A DNA stretch of 7,939 bases from Nitriliruptoraceae bacterium (GTDB taxonomy: Bacteria; Actinomycetota; Nitriliruptoria; Nitriliruptorales; Nitriliruptoraceae): positions 1-7,939 of the forward strand of contig SKTN01000231.1 in NCBI GenBank assembly GCA_007117945.1, given 5' to 3'. This document shows, piece by piece, positions 5,525 through 7,939 of this stretch. Both the position numbers and the translations under genes were made by a program. The notes under the pieces are model-generated. The model did no database searches and had not been told where the DNA came from. It saw nothing but the letters and a program-made list of their open reading frames with translations. How positions within the stretch are numbered: position 1 is the first letter of the stretch; the number at the start of each line of letters is the position of its first letter.

Positions 5525-6058
5525 GACCACCTCGCCGCCATCGACCAGGGTCACCACCAGGGGCCCCTGCCGCGCGCCGGGCATCCCCGGGGAGCCGGCC
5601 GGCATCCCCGCCAGGGCGATGCCGTCGACGTCGGGACGCTGCGTGAGCAGGTCGTCGATCGCCTCGAGGGGGACGTGGCCCTCCACGGCGTAGCCGGCGA
5701 TCTGGCCCGTGTGGCAGGAGGCCTGGTCCTCCGGCACGCCGAAGGCGCGGCGGACGTGGCTGACGTCCTCGTGCACCGATGCCTCGATACGGACCCCGTG
5801 GTCCGCGAGGATCTCCTCGTAGGCGCCACAGCAGCCGCAGGTGTCCGTGCGGTGCACCACGAAGGGTGCGTCCTGGCTCGCGGCCGCCAGGACCGCGCCA
5901 GCGGACTCCTCCGCGACCTCGACCTCGGCCGTGGCGTCGTCCTGGGGGGTGGTGGACACCGACACGCATCCGGCGAGCAGCGCCGCCGCCGCGGTGAGCA
6001 GTGCCGCGCTGACACGGGTGCGTCGGGACCGGGCTGCGTGCCCGGGGGCGGTCAGCAC
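5504..6058 (-). CDS. DUF411 (CopG-like) metal-binding lipoprotein
   Basis: This 184-residue protein has a basic N-region (RSRRTR, 10-15), a hydrophobic stretch and the lipobox 'LLAGC' with Cys31 as the probable lipid site. After a linker rich in acidic residues comes a complete DUF411 domain (about 66-183): 'TCGCCGAYEEIL' (73-84) with Cys74, Cys76 and Cys77, 'ASCHTGQIAGYAVEGHVP' (113-130) with Cys115, His116 and His128, and 'GMPAGSPGM' (151-159) with Met152 and Met159. DUF411 proteins are associated with copper handling, and the Cys/His/Met set suits copper or similar soft metals. GTG 6058 gives a normal signal length; its ribosome site (AGGGA, plus 6062-6066) is only 3 nt away, so a start at 6097 (GTG) remains possible. 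It is divergent from the RND exporter. No copper ATPase or regulator is nearby. Confidence 0.9.
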   Translation of the reverse strand: MLTAPGHAARSRRTRVSAALLTAAAALLAGCVSVSTTPQDDATAEVEVAEESAGAVLAAASQDAPFVVHRTDTCGCCGAYEEILADHGVRIEASVHEDVSHVRRAFGVPEDQASCHTGQIAGYAVEGHVPLEAIDDLLTQRPDVDGIALAGMPAGSPGMPGARQGPLVVTLVDGGEVVGEFGRY

Positions 6059-6368
6059 ATGTCCCTGGCGGGCCGGGCTTCGGGGTGCGGTGCGCACGTT
6101 CGCTACAACCTGACTCGGGTACTCAACGATCCCGGGAGTCTGGCGTCCCCGCGCCGGTCGGTACCGGGTCCAAGGTCGCGGATCGGGGGGCCGAGGGTCC
6201 CCTCCCGGGGCAGTGGCCCGGGGTGGCTGCGGCGGGGTCGTTTCCTTGCGCGGTGCAGGGGTGTGCTCCAGGCGCGCACCGCTGTGACCTCTGCACGGTG
6301 CAACCGATACGAGGTCGCACCGCGACGCGAACGTCGACCGTCCATGTCCGTCGCCAGGAGCCGTCCCC
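6059..6368. promoter_or_regulatory. 310-bp divergent intergenic region between the DUF411 and RND genes
   Basis: This non-coding stretch must hold promoters for both flanking genes. The RND side carries GTGACC (6284-6289) and a weak GATACG (6306-6311) 16 nt apart, giving a start near 6318 and a leader of about 50 nt. Within that spacer lies the palindrome TGCAC-G-GTGCA (6292-6302), and outside it the inverted repeat TGTGACCTC/GAGGTCGCA (6283-6291 and 6311-6319, one G-T pair). The word GCACCGC or its complement recurs at 6087, 6250, 6276 and 6317. No small ORF of interest and no clear minus-strand promoter was seen. The repeats are visible; an operator function is inferred. Confidence 0.4.
6356..6360 (+). 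promoter_or_regulatory. Ribosome binding site deciding the RND exporter start
   Basis: AGGAG lies 8 nt before the GTG at 6369. It selects this start over the ATG at 6344, which is in a different frame. Confidence 0.7.
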
Positions 6369-7939
6369 GTGCGCCGTCTGTTCGAGGGCCTCGCCGCCGT
6401 CGTCGCCCGTCGTCCCGTCCTCATCCTCCTCGCCGTCCTCGTGGTGACGGGGGTGCTCGGTGCCTTCGCCGGCCAGTCCGAGCAGGAGGACGGCGTGGCC
6501 GTGGAGAACGAGCTCTCCGCGGCACTGGACACGATCGACGACCGCTTCGCCGACCCCCAGTCCGTGGTGCAGGTCGTGGTGCGCACCACCGACGGCAGCG
6601 ACGTGCGCAACCGCGACGCCCTCGAGGCCAGCCTCGAGATCCGGGCGGCGATCGAGGACAGCGACCTGGCCGACACCCTCGTCGAGGGCGGGCAGCAGCC
6701 GCCCATCGCCTCCTTCCTCGGGGGTGCCGAGGCCGGCATCGAGATGGCGGGGGTCGAGCCGGCGATGCTGGACGACGAGGCGGTACGCGGGTTCCAGGCC
6801 GAGGCCCTGGAGATGCTCCCACCCCAGGTTGCGGGGCTGTTCGAGGGGCTGATCGGCGAGGGCGATCCGCCCACCGCGGGGCTGATCCTGGTCTTCCAGG
6901 ACACCGAGGGGCTCGACGAGTCCCAGGTCACCGATCTGCAGCGTGACCTGGCGGCGGTGGTCGACGGGGTCGCGGTGGCCGAGGGCCTGGAGGTCGACCC
7001 CTTCTCCTTCGGGCTGCTGCTCGGCGCCGGGGATCCCGGTCCGGAGATCGGTCGGCTGTTCGGCACGGCCTTCGCGATCATCCTCGTGGTGCTGTTCTTC
7101 GTGTACTGGATCGCCCCGGAGGCCGGCCGCCGCCTGCGGATCGGCCGTCGCACCGCCGCCGACGTCGGGCTCACCCTGGTGGTCATCGGCCTCGCGGTGG
7201 TGTGGATGCAGGGGCTCGGGGTGGTGCTCGGACCCGACTACGCCGGCCTGATCGGCTACTTCTCCCCCCAGACCCAGATCGTGCCGATCCTGATCATCGG
7301 GCTGGGCGTGGACTTCGCGATCCACCTGCTCGCGCGCTACCGCGCCGAGGTGGGTGCCGGCGCCACACCGGTGGAGGGCGTCGCCACCTCCTACCGCACC
7401 GTGGGCCTGACCCTGCTGCTGTGCACCGCCGCCACCGCCATCGGCTTCCTGACCAACCTCGCCAGCCCGGTGGACTTCCTGGCCACCCTCGGTGTGCTGG
7501 CCGCCGCCGGCATCGCCGCGGCCTTCGCCCTGACCCTCACCTTCCTGCCGGCGGTGCGGCTGCTGCTCGACCGGCGGGCCGAGGCCAGGGGCGTGCTGCC
7601 CGTGGCCGCCCTCGGGACCCAGAAGGACGCGACCCTGCCCCGGGTCATCGGGCGCACGGCCTGGCTCGCCGAGCGGGCACCCGTTCCCACCCTGGTCGTC
7701 GCGACGCTGTTCGTGGCGCTCGGCGGGTACGGCTTCACCCAGCTCGACAGCGAGTTCAACCTCACCGACTTCGTACCCCAGGACGAGCCCCTGCTCGCGG
7801 TGTTCGAGACCATCGAGTCGGAGTTCAACGGCGGCTTCGAGGAGTCCACGGAGATCCTGCTGCGCGGCGACCTGGCGACCCCGGCCGCGCACAACGCCCT
7901 GGTCGCCGCCGTCGACGCCGCCGGCGAGGTCGACGACGT
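6369..7939 (+). CDS. RND-superfamily exporter (MMPL/COG1033-like), N-terminal part (3' end outside window)
   Basis: The frame is open from GTG 6369 to the window end, giving 523 residues without a stop. Membrane segment 1 is at about 16-34; a large, acidic extracytoplasmic domain follows (about 36-226). Segments 2-6 lie at about 229-249, 265-288, 302-322, 342-364 and 367-398, and segment 7 at about 438-457, where a second extracytoplasmic domain begins ('LDSEFNLTDFVPQDEP', 459-474) and is cut off. 'GLGVDFAIHLLARYR' (311-325) is the RND/SSD-type signature, with Asp315 in the membrane as the likely proton relay. This internal repeat plan is typical of twelve-segment RND pumps of 700-900 residues. 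Such proteins export lipids, hopanoids or other hydrophobic molecules by proton-motive force; cargo is not readable. AGGAG lies 8 nt ahead of the GTG. The neighbour is the divergent DUF411 lipoprotein. Confidence 0.9.
   Translation, partial: MRRLFEGLAAVVARRPVLILLAVLVVTGVLGAFAGQSEQEDGVAVENELSAALDTIDDRFADPQSVVQVVVRTTDGSDVRNRDALEASLEIRAAIEDSDLADTLVEGGQQPPIASFLGGAEAGIEMAGVEPAMLDDEAVRGFQAEALEMLPPQVAGLFEGLIGEGDPPTAGLILVFQDTEGLDESQVTDLQRDLAAVVDGVAVAEGLEVDPFSFGLLLGAGDPGPEIGRLFGTAFAIILVVLFFVYWIAPEAGRRLRIGRRTAADVGLTLVVIGLAVVWMQGLGVVLGPDYAGLIGYFSPQTQIVPILIIGLGVDFAIHLLARYRAEVGAGATPVEGVATSYRTVGLTLLLCTAATAIGFLTNLASPVDFLATLGVLAAAGIAAAFALTLTFLPAVRLLLDRRAEARGVLPVAALGTQKDATLPRVIGRTAWLAERAPVPTLVVATLFVALGGYGFTQLDSEFNLTDFVPQDEPLLAVFETIESEFNGGFEESTEILLRGDLATPAAHNALVAAVDAAGEVDD

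Noticed and set aside
4755..5969. 404-codon minus-strand frame opposite the second LiaF-like gene
   Set aside because: Shadow composition and no domain; conflicts with a well-supported plus-strand membrane protein.
6180..6245. G/C runs in the DUF411-RND gap resembling a structured RNA
   Set aside because: Several short stems can be drawn but none is long or unique enough to separate from GC-rich background.
4403..6946. 847-codon plus-strand open frame crossing several genes
   Set aside because: It is an out-of-frame Arg/Gly-rich shadow of the two LiaF-like genes, then runs antisense through DUF411 and out of frame into RND; no recognisable domain.
6059..7186. N-terminal extension of the DUF411 frame to 7186
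   Set aside because: The extension is Ser/Thr/Arg-rich shadow sequence opposite the RND gene. The signal peptide and lipobox fix the start near 6058.
6123..7892. 589-codon open frame on the minus strand opposite the RND exporter
   Set aside because: Its product is low-complexity (rich in Gly, Gln, Glu, His) with no domain. The plus strand in this region has a clear RND protein with membrane segments and signature motif.

Overview
The window is very GC-rich, densely coding DNA with strong G/C bias at third codon positions, GTG starts, ATGA gene overlaps and one probably leaderless gene. These traits point to a high-GC actinobacterium. A deep-branching lineage such as Nitriliruptoria is possible, but nothing in the window settles the genus. 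I see no tRNA, rRNA, transposase, integrase, phage gene or CRISPR array. It reads as ordinary chromosome carrying envelope, transport and regulatory genes.

Layout, left to right. (1) 1-1203 (+) is the 3' part of an SLC13/DASS-type permease with two RCK_C (TrkA-C) domains. (2) 1272-2045 (+) is a HutC-type GntR regulator with a UTRA ligand domain; the 68-bp gap before it holds a G/C-rich leader able to form two competing hairpins, one burying the ribosome binding site. (3) 2201-2629 (+) is a secreted rhodanese lipoprotein. (4) 2639-3616 (-) is an aldo/keto reductase, convergent with the rhodanese. (5) 3761-5477 (+) is a tight three-gene operon: a small winged-helix regulator, apparently leaderless, followed by two different LiaF-like membrane proteins, each joined to the previous gene by an ATGA overlap. 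(6) 5504-6058 (-) is a DUF411 lipoprotein with likely copper-binding residues. (7) 6369-7939 (+) is the N-terminal 523 residues of an RND-superfamily (MMPL/COG1033-like) exporter that runs off the right edge.

How the genes may work together. The regulator plus two LiaF-like proteins looks like a self-contained envelope-stress module that uses a one-component regulator in place of the LiaRS two-component pair; this is inferred from gene order and domains. The divergent DUF411/RND pair is separated by 310 bp with clustered repeats and may be a metal- or envelope-related export locus, but no copper ATPase or CopZ is present. The permease and GntR regulator could be a transporter and its regulator; their ligand cannot be read from the sequence. 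Three of the envelope proteins here (rhodanese, DUF411, the RND exporter) face the outside of the cell. There is no clear evidence of an undescribed system; the best candidate for a second look is the winged-helix/LiaF/LiaF operon.
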